NCBI GenBank assembly: GCA_964512995.1
Contig: CAZELM010000033.1
Span: 1 to 52,386 of the forward strand
DNA length: 52,386 nucleotides
From: CAZELM01 sp964512995
GTDB taxonomy: Bacteria > CSSED10-310
Direction: 5' to 3'
The notes under the pieces were generated by a model. It saw only the letters and a list, made by a program, of their open reading frames with translations, ran no database searches and was not told the origin of the DNA. Each line of letters starts with the position of its first letter. Positions within the stretch are counted from its first letter, which is position 1. Shown one piece after another: positions 1 to 10,103 of the stretch. Made by a program: the position numbers and the translations under genes.

Positions 1-63
1 GCGGTCTTCGCATGACTGTAAGCGGTCTTCGCACGACTGTAAGTGGTCTTCGCACGGTCGTGA
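1..63. repeat. 21-bp tandem repeat, three units, cut by the window edge
   Basis: Three consecutive 21-bp units begin at 1, 22 and 43, each with the core GGTCTTCGCA and differing by a few substitutions. The array probably continues to the left of the window. Its period equals that of the array at 34961-35451, although the unit sequence is different. Confidence 0.85.
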
Positions 64-317
64 GGGAACGTGATACCGTGCTTTTTGACCTCATCCCCAA
101 CCCTTCCCCATGAATGGGGAAGAGCATATGTGCAGGATCCTTCTTTACCATCTCCCACCGGGCGAGGGTCGCCGGCCCATTCACACGGAACAGTCAAACA
201 ACATCGGCCGACGGGGTGAGGGGATCATGTTATCTGCCGGTTTCACACTCGGTTTCGTCATCAAGGCCGACGGGGTGAGAAAGAAATGCCAATGCCGTCG
301 TTCCAATCATCCCCCAT
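64..317. other. Intergenic stretch without a convincing gene
   Basis: No coding frame here has a ribosome binding site or recognisable product. It contains a small hairpin at 103-120 (TTCCCCA/TGGGGAA arms) and a 15-bp direct repeat GGCCGACGGGGTGAG present twice (near 206 and 266). It looks like decayed or spacer DNA downstream of the peptidase gene. Confidence 0.4.
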
Positions 318-346
318 AAAAAATTGCCCCCTCCGGAGAGGGGGCA
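318..346 (-). terminator. Intrinsic terminator of the C25 peptidase gene
   Basis: A perfect 9-bp stem (TGCCCCCTC at 325-333 against GAGGGGGCA at 338-346) with a 4-nt loop is followed on the minus strand by a run of six U (318-323). It lies 30 nt after the stop codon of the peptidase gene. Confidence 0.85.
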
Positions 347-375
347 TGCGTTAAGTCGGAGATGCTATACTCGGA

Positions 376-3300
376 TTATCGAGCGAAATCCGTAGAATCA
401 AGAAATCCTTCGACGTCGTCGGAAAGATTTCGGATTGATATCATATCCTGAATCGCTGAGCCGGGACTGTTGACAGCGAATGCAAGCGTTCCGATACTCC
501 CCTTACTTCCAAGAGGAATCGATTCTCCGGGAACTGCATACGCTGCAATGGTGATGGCTCCCGTTTCATTCTCAATACAGCCAAATTCCACCCATCCCGG
601 ATCGGTCTGGCTGGATTCGCCATTCTGGAACGAAAAATTCTGGCTGTCATAAACGAGTTGGATGGTAAAGGCATCGATCGGAACAGAACCATTGGCAACC
701 ATCAGATGAGCAACAACGGTATCGGCTGATGACTGAGAATATTCCAGCCATATCAGATTCGCTGCTGATGGGTCCGATACTGACCGTGATTGCAGTGCTG
801 ACATCAATGTCTCTACAACGGGCTGACTGGAAGCTTCCCGGCTGATCGGATCCGAACAGGAACCGAGTCCCAGAGTCAATGCAAAGATACCCTGAGCATC
901 ACCCGCAGTCACTGCGCCATTCCCGTTGCAGTCTGCTGCACACCGTTCCGTGTATGTTGGAGTATATGCGCCTAACGTGATTGAAAATGCCAGTTGCGCA
1001 TCGCCAGCGGTGATCGCTCCATTCATATTGACATCACCATCATGGATACAATCGGGCGGCGGTGTTGGTGTGGGAGTTGGGACAACCTGATTGGATTCCG
1101 CCCAGACTTCAACATCATCAATATTCCAACCGCAGTAGGTCACCGAACTGTCTGTGCTTCCCATCACCCATCGGAGGTAAACGGTCGATTGACCATCTGC
1201 AACCGATGAAATGTCATAAGTCATGGTCTGCCAGGAGGTGTCGGTAAATGTTGATCCACTGTGTTCCCAGATTGTCGTCCAGTTCACTCCGTTATTGGAC
1301 ACGCGGAATGACGCATGATCCCAAGTGGAACTCTCAACTCCCAGCCATCGCATAAAATGAACTTCCACATTGAACAGATTGGAGCAATCCAATGGGGTTG
1401 TCGTCAGATATGTCTCGGCCAGATTATTGGGATAGGAACCTGACAGGTTATATCCATACACATTCGAGCCGGTATATCCAGAGCTTGGATCTCCATTTTG
1501 TCCCAATGGAACTCCCCATTGCCATTGCCCCTGAGTTGTCCAGTTTGGATTTGTATCCATATTCCACCCAAATCGCAGAGCGAATGTGGAAGATGTGACA
1601 TCCACCGTGAACTGATCTTCCGCAGAATACCCCATGGCAGTAATCGACAGTGAGAAAGTGATCAATGTGTGATTCGGTGTTTCCGGAGAAGCGGTTACGG
1701 TGAAATGCGGCGCAATGCTGGTGCCCAGGCTTCCTCCGGGGATATTCGGGAACGATGCCGTTCCATCAACGATGGTAATATACTCCGGATGATCGGAGGT
1801 CAACTGAGCGGTGATATTCATCGCCAATCCATTGCCATTGTTGGCCAATGTGATTTCCATCCGATCCGTTTCCCCTGGGTCAAATATCCCATCGCCATCT
1901 CCCAAATCAATCAGTGTGGCATTTGAAAATTCCAGTGTCGGAGCAACGATCATCTCTGAAAATGATGCGGTTCCGGAATTTTCATCACTCATCCAGGAGA
2001 TCACGAATGGAATGACCTCTCCATCATACGCCTCGGGGCTGACCTGGAATACGAATTCCGTGATCGATGTTCCGGAGCCACTTTGTGGGATATCCGGATA
2101 GTCTGACTCCGCCTGGAGAAGAGTGATATGCGAATTGGTTGTGGTCAGTGTGGTCGAGATATTGGTTGCATTCAGTCCCAGATTCTCCAAGGTGACCGAC
2201 ATGGCAATCGTTTCACCCGCATTGATCTCGCCGTCATTATTCCCAGATGAATCATCGATGGCATGGCTTTCATAGTTGAGGATCGGTACATTGCATGGTG
2301 AAGTATAGGAAACCATCACATCGTCGATGTTCCACCCGCAATACGTGACGGAGCCATCCGATGGACCCATACCCCAACGCAGTTTGACCTGTGAGTGACC
2401 GGCAGCCCATTCAGAAATATCATACTCCACAAACGTCCATTGATCAGGATCTGTTGATCCGCCATCGTGCTGCCAGATGATATTCCATGTAGCGCCATTG
2501 TTATTTGAAATTTCCACTGTCGCATGATCATAGGAAGAACTTTCGACTCCCAGCCATTTCCAGAAACTCAGATAGGCCTGACCGGCGGATGAACAGTCAA
2601 AGGATTGCGTCGTCGCATAAGCGGGTGTCATATTATCCGGGTACTGACCATTCAGATTGTAACCAACAACATTGGATCCCGTATAACCACCGGTGGGATC
2701 CCCTCCTTGACCCGTTGGAGTTCCCCAGGCCCATTGGCCATCATATGTCCAGGCGGGATTGGTATCCATCGTTACATTCAACATGACCATCAACTGAAGC
2801 GTGGTGAACCGATAGTATTGGCCACCATTGTTATCCGTTGTTTCATTCTGTCCCGGATCACTGCTGGAGACCATGAAATAATAATCTGTGCATGGATCCA
2901 ACTCCGTCAGGATCATCTCGTGGTAAGTATCACCCTGATCGTCGCGCACCTCAAATTCCGGTGGAATGCTTTCTCCGAATGTGACGACCGTATCCGACAG
3001 TTCATCGGTCATCCAGGAGATCGTGGCGGTATCGATTCCAACATTGGTAACCATGATATTCGTGAGAATGGGTCCCATACAATCCGCATTGGCCGAATCC
3101 GTAACATCATCAGGGGTTCCATCGCAATCGTCATCGTGGTAATGCACGGTGATCGCATCATTGTGTGCCAGCCGAAGAAATCCGGTTCCGGATTCTGTAG
3201 GAGATGTTTGAATCGTTCCCCGGAATTCCGCGGTATCCGGACCCGTTTCGGTCAGCAGAATCGTTTCCGGGAGAGGTTCACTGGTGGAGGAGATATCCGC

Positions 3301-5415
3301 AACCGTTGTTTCCACGATCCCCGGATCCCCATTGATATCTGCATCGAATACCCGGATCACAACATCATCATCGCAGTTGTAGGTGATGCGATCCAGCAAT
3401 ACGATGCCACATCCGGCTGGAGCGATCATTACGGTCGATTCATACGGCATGAGGTTCTGTCCCGATACGGTCAGAATCATGTCACCAATCGTCAACGGCT
3501 CAATGTTCAGAATGGCAGAACCCGTTTGATCGGTCATGACAACTTCGTGGATCTCACCGGGTTTATAAGCACATACGACCGCGTTTTCAATGGGTCCGCG
3601 AGCATCCGCCACCATGACTTCAAATGGATATGGAGCCAATGGAGCGGTCGGCAGGTGTGTCACAACCGGATGAATGAGCGCATTGGATCGCATGAACGCG
3701 GAGCAGTCTCCAAAGAGGATATACTGATGCAGAACTTCTTCGGTATCCGCTCCAGGTCCCAGTTCGGATTCCAGATACATCATACCATCATAGGTCATCT
3801 GACCCATTTTGATATGACCACCCGATATCGTTCCCTGGCTGTCTCCAGTCACGGCATAACAAACACCCCACGCCATAATTGCCGGGGGATCCCATGCGGT
3901 GGATGTGTAGGAGCTATACATGCCGACTGTTCCATGGGGATTGCCGACTGTACCACCCTTCATCCATCGCTCCGCGAAACAATCGCTGGAACCGCCGAAT
4001 CCGCCGTTCAGACAGGAAACATCCATGATAAATGGAGTCAGGTATCCATTGGTCAGGGCATTTACATCCGAATTCGTGAAACTCGGACCACTCCAGGAAG
4101 TACCGCTGCCATGACCGCAATACGCAGCCCAGAATGCGCCGGCATTGATCGAGCTGGCAATATTCTGTGTCGTACCCTGGCCATTCGATTCATAGAGATA
4201 ATCCACATCGCAGCCGGGATTGTGATCCATCCAACGGGAAGCGATCTCATCGATCCGGTCATCGTCATTGATGCCCATCGGACCGCTCAGACTCGAAGAA
4301 ATTCCCACGACATGATCCAGCCATGCACTGTCCACGGGTATTGTTTCATAATGCATGATCTTGTCGAGCTGAGGACCCAGTTCGTTGAGATTCTGAGCCG
4401 AAAGCCGGGAGATGAACAGATCCGGAGCCAGGTCAGAACCTTCCAGCGTGGTGAACAGATAATCAGATGCAGTCCCGTATGGAGATGTTTCCATCGGCTG
4501 AATCTGCTGATAATCCCCCACCAGAAGAATATAGACCGGAGCTGGATTCCAAGAGGTATACGCATTTTCAATATAGCTCCGGATTGCAGCATAAGTGGTT
4601 CCGGTTTGGGAAGTCGGTGCCACGGTTACCGCCAGTCCGCGCTTCGTTTTCCACTCCACGAACGAATCCAATGCCCCGATGAATGAGTCATTGGCAATGA
4701 TCAGCATCGGTTCTGCATCCGTTCGCTGTTTCAAGCCCAGCCGATGCGCGTTTAGAATATTTTTCTGATATATCGTGTAAAAGGAAGGAAACACGGGTGA
4801 CGAATAAAAACGGGTTCCTTCGGTTAAAACGCGAACCTGAAGTTTAGTGGCGATCCGAAGATCACCGGTCGTTGGATTATACCGGACAGGAGCGATCTCA
4901 ACCATAACTGTCCTGAGATCGCGCACCCAGCTTTCCCCGACGATCCGGCCGGATTGTTCAGGATAAAACGCATCGGTATGATATAAAACCGCATCCAACT
5001 GGAATGAAGGTCGAATCACATCATCACGATCGTATTGCGGCTGGGCCGGCCAGACATTGTAATCGGTCAGCACTGTTTCTTCTAATATCTCAACGGCCAA
5101 CGATACTGCTCCGTCCTGAGGCACTGCAATACGTTCCCGAAGAACGGGCAAAAACGGCTTTCCCGGATCTGCCAGAACACCCGCTCCTGGAATCTGGAGC
5201 TGTGTAAATGTCTGACCATTCTGCTCCCGAATCGACGTTTCAAATCCCGGGACCTGAATGATGAAATCGGTGCCGGATAACTCAGTACGAGATACTTCAA
5301 CAGACAATCCCGTCGATATCGATGCAGACGGATCCAACGATACCCATTCTGCAGATAAAACAGGCGCTATTGTAATGCTCAGTAGTATTACGATTATATT
5401 GAAAATAATCCTCAT
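376..5415 (-). CDS. Secreted C25 (gingipain-like) cysteine peptidase with dockerin-like and cohesin-like C-terminus
   Basis: This is a 1679-residue secreted protein. I start it at 5415 because ATG there follows GGGAGGA by 6 nt and opens a clean signal peptide (about residues 1-21); an ATG at 5442 lacks a ribosome site. After a propeptide-like N-terminal region comes a peptidase C25 domain (about 240-610). Its catalytic pair is visible as His435 in YCGHGSG and Cys468 in VSCLNG, 33 residues apart as in gingipain R. Next come Ig/CARDB-like stretches and two homologous jelly-roll (MAM-like) modules near 878-1037 and 1280-1438, both with NMDTNP/TMDTNP and GWNIDDV motifs. A PTPTPTPPP linker leads to a dockerin-like module with four Cys (1456-1520), and a cohesin-like beta-sandwich ends the chain (about 1548-1679). 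No type IX secretion tail was recognised. Role inferred: extracellular proteolysis, surface- or complex-attached. Confidence 0.88.
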   Translation of the reverse strand: MRIIFNIIVILLSITIAPVLSAEWVSLDPSASISTGLSVEVSRTELSGTDFIIQVPGFETSIREQNGQTFTQLQIPGAGVLADPGKPFLPVLRERIAVPQDGAVSLAVEILEETVLTDYNVWPAQPQYDRDDVIRPSFQLDAVLYHTDAFYPEQSGRIVGESWVRDLRTVMVEIAPVRYNPTTGDLRIATKLQVRVLTEGTRFYSSPVFPSFYTIYQKNILNAHRLGLKQRTDAEPMLIIANDSFIGALDSFVEWKTKRGLAVTVAPTSQTGTTYAAIRSYIENAYTSWNPAPVYILLVGDYQQIQPMETSPYGTASDYLFTTLEGSDLAPDLFISRLSAQNLNELGPQLDKIMHYETIPVDSAWLDHVVGISSSLSGPMGINDDDRIDEIASRWMDHNPGCDVDYLYESNGQGTTQNIASSINAGAFWAAYCGHGSGTSWSGPSFTNSDVNALTNGYLTPFIMDVSCLNGGFGGSSDCFAERWMKGGTVGNPHGTVGMYSSYTSTAWDPPAIMAWGVCYAVTGDSQGTISGGHIKMGQMTYDGMMYLESELGPGADTEEVLHQYILFGDCSAFMRSNALIHPVVTHLPTAPLAPYPFEVMVADARGPIENAVVCAYKPGEIHEVVMTDQTGSAILNIEPLTIGDMILTVSGQNLMPYESTVMIAPAGCGIVLLDRITYNCDDDVVIRVFDADINGDPGIVETTVADISSTSEPLPETILLTETGPDTAEFRGTIQTSPTESGTGFLRLAHNDAITVHYHDDDCDGTPDDVTDSANADCMGPILTNIMVTNVGIDTATISWMTDELSDTVVTFGESIPPEFEVRDDQGDTYHEMILTELDPCTDYYFMVSSSDPGQNETTDNNGGQYYRFTTLQLMVMLNVTMDTNPAWTYDGQWAWGTPTGQGGDPTGGYTGSNVVGYNLNGQYPDNMTPAYATTQSFDCSSAGQAYLSFWKWLGVESSSYDHATVEISNNNGATWNIIWQHDGGSTDPDQWTFVEYDISEWAAGHSQVKLRWGMGPSDGSVTYCGWNIDDVMVSYTSPCNVPILNYESHAIDDSSGNNDGEINAGETIAMSVTLENLGLNATNISTTLTTTNSHITLLQAESDYPDIPQSGSGTSITEFVFQVSPEAYDGEVIPFVISWMSDENSGTASFSEMIVAPTLEFSNATLIDLGDGDGIFDPGETDRMEITLANNGNGLAMNITAQLTSDHPEYITIVDGTASFPNIPGGSLGTSIAPHFTVTASPETPNHTLITFSLSITAMGYSAEDQFTVDVTSSTFALRFGWNMDTNPNWTTQGQWQWGVPLGQNGDPSSGYTGSNVYGYNLSGSYPNNLAETYLTTTPLDCSNLFNVEVHFMRWLGVESSTWDHASFRVSNNGVNWTTIWEHSGSTFTDTSWQTMTYDISSVADGQSTVYLRWVMGSTDSSVTYCGWNIDDVEVWAESNQVVPTPTPTPPPDCIHDGDVNMNGAITAGDAQLAFSITLGAYTPTYTERCAADCNGNGAVTAGDAQGIFALTLGLGSCSDPISREASSQPVVETLMSALQSRSVSDPSAANLIWLEYSQSSADTVVAHLMVANGSVPIDAFTIQLVYDSQNFSFQNGESSQTDPGWVEFGCIENETGAITIAAYAVPGESIPLGSKGSIGTLAFAVNSPGSAIQDMISIRNLSDDVEGFLDSTDFAR

Positions 5416-5472
5416 TTTAATCCTCCCTGTTCTGAAAATCATTCATCGGATGATCTCCCTATCAATGTATTT

Positions 5473-5490
5473 CATTTTTTGCAAAAAATG
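5473..5490. promoter_or_regulatory. 18-bp perfect palindrome upstream of the C25 peptidase gene
   Basis: CATTTTTTGCAAAAAATG is a perfect inverted repeat 58 bp upstream of the peptidase start. It is flanked by a second, outer inverted repeat (TCAATG/CATTGA). It could be an operator or a leader hairpin; nothing in the sequence decides between them. Confidence 0.4.
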
Positions 5491-5570
5491 TTCCATTGAA
5501 GCATCGCAAATCCAACATACCAAAAGAAACAAGTTCGCTGGTGAAGAAATAACCATACTTTTTCTGAGAC

Positions 5571-5604
5571 AAAAAACCGATCACCAGGTGATGATGACCG
5601 GTTT
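5571..5604 (-). terminator. Probable terminator of the beta-helix protein gene
   Basis: AAACCG (5574-5579) pairs with CGGTTT (5599-5604), with an inner ATCACC/GGTGAT stem. On the minus strand the structure runs into six U (5571-5576). It separates the beta-helix gene from the peptidase gene on the same strand. Confidence 0.65.
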
Positions 5605-5618
5605 AGTGTTAACCGAAT

Positions 5619-8600
5619 TTATTCTGCGATCGTAAAGGCTTTTAAATCATCGTACAATTGATCGATGGTGATCATCTGAGTCCAGTCCGGTTGTGTTTGT
5701 TGGTTCTCCAAGAGCACAAAATAGAGTCTGATCAATCCTCCGCCATCTCCTGAAGCCAGTAACTCGCTGGGATCAGATACCACACCGCTTACTTCACCCG
5801 AACCCGATAACTCCCAAACTACTTCCCCGCCGATCGTGTAGCCAGCCACGATAATGGAATCATCATCAGGGCTGTTACACCCGACGTCGAGCCAGTTCAT
5901 GGTGATGTCTGATCGTTGACATCCCACATATTCCATAACCTGGGTGTTGTAATGCAAGCTCATCGTGAACGCATCGATCTCGTCCGGAGACCGAACCACT
6001 CGAATTTCAACACATAACATATCCGCTTCGCATGGTTGGTATGTGAGAGCAACCAATTGATCGGGGAGTTGGTCGGAGTCAATCCCGGAAATACCATCGA
6101 TGGGCATACGTTGAATCGTTGGATCAAACTCCCGTGATACCGACAAGGTATCCGGAATCACATCCACACACGCTCCCATTCCCAATGCTGCTCCGAATAT
6201 CCCCTGAGCATCTCCGGCTGTGATTTCACCATTTCCATCGCAGTCTGAGGCACAGGCTTCATCGAAAGTTGGAGAGATAAATCCTATTGCAATCATAAAT
6301 GCGGATTGTGCATCACCCGCAGAGATCATCTGATTGGCATCCACATCGCCGCTGTGAATACATTGTACGCCAGGATAATGATACCCGATATCCAACTGAC
6401 CGGAATCGGGAACGGAATCAGTACGGGTGGACCATTCATCCATACAACTTTCGACACCCAGTATTTCCATGCATTGTTCCTCCGCCAGAACACTCCCGGA
6501 ATCAATACATGGGCTGGAGATTTCCTGACCAGCGGATTCCTGACTGAGAAGATACTCGCCGTCTTCTGATGCCACAAAGATCGGATCAGAATCCATCATG
6601 TGACCGCCCCATGTCAATAAACACCCATTACCGACGACAGCATCGTTCAATCCGCCTTGCACATCGGAATAATCGATCGACAGAGATGATGGCGTGATCG
6701 GGCTTCCCAGCCAGACTTCATACCCCTGCCGCGCCTGATTAGCCCAGAAAATCGAGTTACCGATCGTCACATCCGAGTCGCTATTCACATAAATACCCCC
6801 ACCCAGGATCCGGCTGAATCCCACCGATTCATTCTGGGTAATCGTGCATGACTGAATATCCATGGTCGATGCCGAGCAGTAAATCCCGCCGCCATACGTT
6901 TCGACCTGTCGAGGTTCCCAGACGCTATTGCTGTCGATCAGGCAGTTGTATAACAGCAGGTCTGTATTCAATCCGTAAATACCACCTCCGTCCTGTGCGG
7001 TGTTGGCGGAGATAATGGAATGACTCAGTGTGGTGGAAGTGTTATAACGCGAAAACAAGCCCCCCCCCGACTTCGCGGTGTTATCAATGAGTGAACAATG
7101 ATCGATCGTTACCTGCGATGACAAACTGAAAACAGCGCCACCATCTTCACCGGATGAATTTCCGGTGATATCACATTGATAGATGGAGACATCACTGTTG
7201 GTGTTGGCATAAATACCGCCCCCATTCGAACTCGCATGATTACTGCTGATGTCGCATTGCTCGATCCATACGGTTGATGATTCACATAAGACACCTCCCG
7301 CATTGGATATGGCATTGTTCCCCGTGATGATACAATGTGTGATTACTGGTGATGAATAGTAGCTCCGGATTGCTGAACCTCTGGCGCCGGTCAGAGTGAG
7401 ATGTGTAATGGTGGGAGCGATGTCAAAAGATCCCGAGAATATGTCAGACGTGTTCTGAGCGTTCAGGATGGTCGCTTCAACATTGTCTCCCTGAATGGTG
7501 ACATAACTCACCAGGGGAATCGGGAATTGCTCCCCAGTTGCACTGATCGAATAGGTTCCGGGTGCGATATGTATCGTGACTGGCTGCGTTTCAGATCCCA
7601 CAACGCGGCTGGCTGCGTGCTGGATAGTTTTAAAAGCGGTATCCCATGTCAATCCATCATGACTGTCATCGCCGGATGTCGAAACATACACATCCTGTTG
7701 AAGGGGAGATGATTCCGAGATGCATCCTGACAGATTGAAGGATCGCACATGTGAAACATAATAATCCGATAGATGATAGCCGGCAAACGTATTATACGTG
7801 GCAACAATAGGAGAGGCTGGGATCTGACGGGAGGCGAGATCAGATCCATCTCCTGAACGATTGTTCTCGAACCTGTTTCCGCGGTCCGAAACTCCCCCGA
7901 TGACGGGCAAAGCGGAGTCACAACAGATCGCTCCACCCACATCATTTGCCTTGTTATTGATGAATTGGCTGTCTCTGATCTGAGGAGAACCGAACAAGCA
8001 GTACACAGCGCCTCCAAAATCATCCGAGCTGTTGCTTGTAAAGGTACAATTCTCGATCGTTGCAGTGGAATTGTAACCGCATTGAATACCGCCACCTCCC
8101 CGGAGTGAGATGTTGTTGGAGAATGCACAATTCTGAATTACAGCCGGCGAGTTCGTTCCACAATGCATGCCTCCACCAAATTGCGATGACGAATTACCGG
8201 TAAATGTACAATGGGTAACTGTGGGAGCGGAATTATTGCAGGATATGCCAGCGCCATTTGTGGATGCATAAATGTTTGAAAAGGAGCAACCTGAGAAAGT
8301 GGTTGCTGAGTTAAACAGATCCACTGCTGAACGGCGGCTGCCGGTGAACCGGATGTTCTCAACGACCGCATTCGTGTCATAAGATCCTTTCATTACATAA
8401 TTGGCCGGGCTCGCATTCAGAACCGTCTCATCACCACTCCCGTTCAGCGTCACAAAATTGATGAGTGGCAATGGAAAGATTTCACCTGTCAGAGACGATG
8501 AAAAGGTCCCGGAACCGATGTGGATCGTAATCGGATTGGAAACAGTGGCATAGACTGATTTCAATGCATGCTGGATCGTTCGAAAAGCGGTCGCCGGAGT

Positions 8601-9953
8601 CAATCCATCGTTTGTATCTGAACCGGTCGTTGTCACATACACATCCTGTGTAATGGGTGTGGATTCTGACACGCAGTTCGCCAAGTTGAACGCTTCCTGT
8701 GCGGATACATAATAGTCAGACAAGTAATACCCAGCAAACGTATTGTAAGTCGCGTTGATCAGTGAAGGCTGCAGGACGCGGCTGCTGATATCCGCTCCGA
8801 TAACCGATGAATTATTGGCAAAATAATTGCCGGCTTCGGATGAACCCCCAATCACCGGATATGCTCCATCAATATAGATCGCGCCACCATTCCCTTCCGT
8901 TCGGTTACCAATAAACTGGTTATTGGTTAGGATGGCGTGTGAATTCCCGATACAAAAAATACCACCGCCGCCAACCCCGCATGAATTCTCAGTAATAATG
9001 CACTGATGGATTGTTGGAGCAGATGAATTCCGACAATAAATCGCTCCTCCGTTGGTATAAGCCGAATTATTCGAAAATACCGTGTTTGTAACGGTCGGAG
9101 ATGCGTTATGACAAAAGAGTCCTGAGCCATTCGAATTATTTTCGAAATCATCGATGACCATTTGATCGATCACTGGAGAGGAATAGGAACAATATATTCC
9201 TGAGCCGCGTCCGCCCGTGAGTTTCAGCTCTGAAATAGTCAGGATACCGTCATAGGAGCACCATAGGCCGCTCGCCATGTCTTCCGTATCCAGAATTGTC
9301 AATTCCGAACCTGCCCCCAGAATAGACACATAGTTCACCATCGGTAACGGAAAAATTTCTCCGGAACCACTCCCGGAATAGGTTCCAGCAGCAAGATGGA
9401 CCGTAATCGGGGACAGGCTTGTTCCATAGACAACACTTAATGCATGCTGAATCGTGCGGAAGGGCAGTGAAGGTGAGAGCCCATCATTCGCATCATCCCC
9501 GGTTGGTGACACGTAAACATCGGTCTGTATCGGAGTTAATAGGGATACACAATCTGCAAGGTTGAATGCGGCTGAAGGTGACACGTAGTAATCCGACGAT
9601 ACGTATCCTGAAAATGTATTCCAGGACGCATTGATCCGGACTCCCGGAATCTGGAGAGAAGCGATGTCGGCTGCATCGGGGCCTCGGTTGCCGGAGAAAA
9701 CATTTCCATGACCGGATGCGCCGCCGATCATCGGAGAGGCATTATCACAAAAGATGCCACCACTCCCAATCTTGGCAGAGTTCAAACTAATCGTTGAATT
9801 TCGTATTGTTGGAGCGGAATTATTGCGGCAAAGAATTCCTCCGCCTTCCTGATTGCATCGGTTGGATTGGATGACACAATCGGTGATGATCGGGCTGGAA
9901 TTATTATTGCAGAAAATGCCACCTCCCGCTCCGGAAGCGGATGAGTTCGACAT
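5619..9953 (-). CDS. Parallel beta-helix (DUF1565-like) protein, main fragment, with dockerin-like and cohesin-like C-terminus
   Basis: This is the large part of a secreted repeat protein. The frame is open from 10103; the first ATG is at 9953, but it lacks a signal peptide and lies inside the repeat fold. Upstream, in the same frame and after one TGA (10104-10106), lies the fragment with the signal peptide. The body has three long units, each beginning DYYVS..FNL..C, then a DUF1565-type VYVSPTGDDANDGL...FRTIQHA segment, then polymorphic beta-helix rungs (GGGIFC, NSSAPTI, NNS). These are typical of right-handed parallel beta-helices of the pectate-lyase-like class, often adhesins or polysaccharide-active proteins. 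A dockerin-like module (CIHSGDVDANQ to GMGAC) and a cohesin-like domain (IDAFTMSLHYNTQ) close the protein. No catalytic residues were identified. Expressed alone, this fragment would not be exported. Confidence 0.75.
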   Translation of the reverse strand: MSNSSASGAGGGIFCNNNSSPIITDCVIQSNRCNQEGGGILCRNNSAPTIRNSTISLNSAKIGSGGIFCDNASPMIGGASGHGNVFSGNRGPDAADIASLQIPGVRINASWNTFSGYVSSDYYVSPSAAFNLADCVSLLTPIQTDVYVSPTGDDANDGLSPSLPFRTIQHALSVVYGTSLSPITVHLAAGTYSGSGSGEIFPLPMVNYVSILGAGSELTILDTEDMASGLWCSYDGILTISELKLTGGRGSGIYCSYSSPVIDQMVIDDFENNSNGSGLFCHNASPTVTNTVFSNNSAYTNGGAIYCRNSSAPTIHQCIITENSCGVGGGGIFCIGNSHAILTNNQFIGNRTEGNGGAIYIDGAYPVIGGSSEAGNYFANNSSVIGADISSRVLQPSLINATYNTFAGYYLSDYYVSAQEAFNLANCVSESTPITQDVYVTTTGSDTNDGLTPATAFRTIQHALKSVYATVSNPITIHIGSGTFSSSLTGEIFPLPLINFVTLNGSGDETVLNASPANYVMKGSYDTNAVVENIRFTGSRRSAVDLFNSATTFSGCSFSNIYASTNGAGISCNNSAPTVTHCTFTGNSSSQFGGGMHCGTNSPAVIQNCAFSNNISLRGGGGIQCGYNSTATIENCTFTSNSSDDFGGAVYCLFGSPQIRDSQFINNKANDVGGAICCDSALPVIGGVSDRGNRFENNRSGDGSDLASRQIPASPIVATYNTFAGYHLSDYYVSHVRSFNLSGCISESSPLQQDVYVSTSGDDSHDGLTWDTAFKTIQHAASRVVGSETQPVTIHIAPGTYSISATGEQFPIPLVSYVTIQGDNVEATILNAQNTSDIFSGSFDIAPTITHLTLTGARGSAIRSYYSSPVITHCIITGNNAISNAGGVLCESSTVWIEQCDISSNHASSNGGGIYANTNSDVSIYQCDITGNSSGEDGGAVFSLSSQVTIDHCSLIDNTAKSGGGLFSRYNTSTTLSHSIISANTAQDGGGIYGLNTDLLLYNCLIDSNSVWEPRQVETYGGGIYCSASTMDIQSCTITQNESVGFSRILGGGIYVNSDSDVTIGNSIFWANQARQGYEVWLGSPITPSSLSIDYSDVQGGLNDAVVGNGCLLTWGGHMMDSDPIFVASEDGEYLLSQESAGQEISSPCIDSGSVLAEEQCMEILGVESCMDEWSTRTDSVPDSGQLDIGYHYPGVQCIHSGDVDANQMISAGDAQSAFMIAIGFISPTFDEACASDCDGNGEITAGDAQGIFGAALGMGACVDVIPDTLSVSREFDPTIQRMPIDGISGIDSDQLPDQLVALTYQPCEADMLCVEIRVVRSPDEIDAFTMSLHYNTQVMEYVGCQRSDITMNWLDVGCNSPDDDSIIVAGYTIGGEVVWELSGSGEVSGVVSDPSELLASGDGGGLIRLYFVLLENQQTQPDWTQMITIDQLYDDLKAFTIAE

Positions 9954-10103
9954 GGTGCAATTGGAGATAGTGGGGGAGGAGCTATTCAGGCATGCGACAG
10001 CTCCACCGTCTGAATTGGATGAATTTGCCGTTATGATGCAATTCCGAATTGTTGGTGATGAATTATCAATACAGAGGAACCCGCCTCCGCGTGGATCGGT
10101 CCC

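Noticed and set aside
2605..4686. Long open plus-strand frame (693 codons) opposite the C25 peptidase gene
   Set aside because: It is antisense to a protein with clear catalytic motifs, has no ribosome site, and its product is low-complexity and matches no family.
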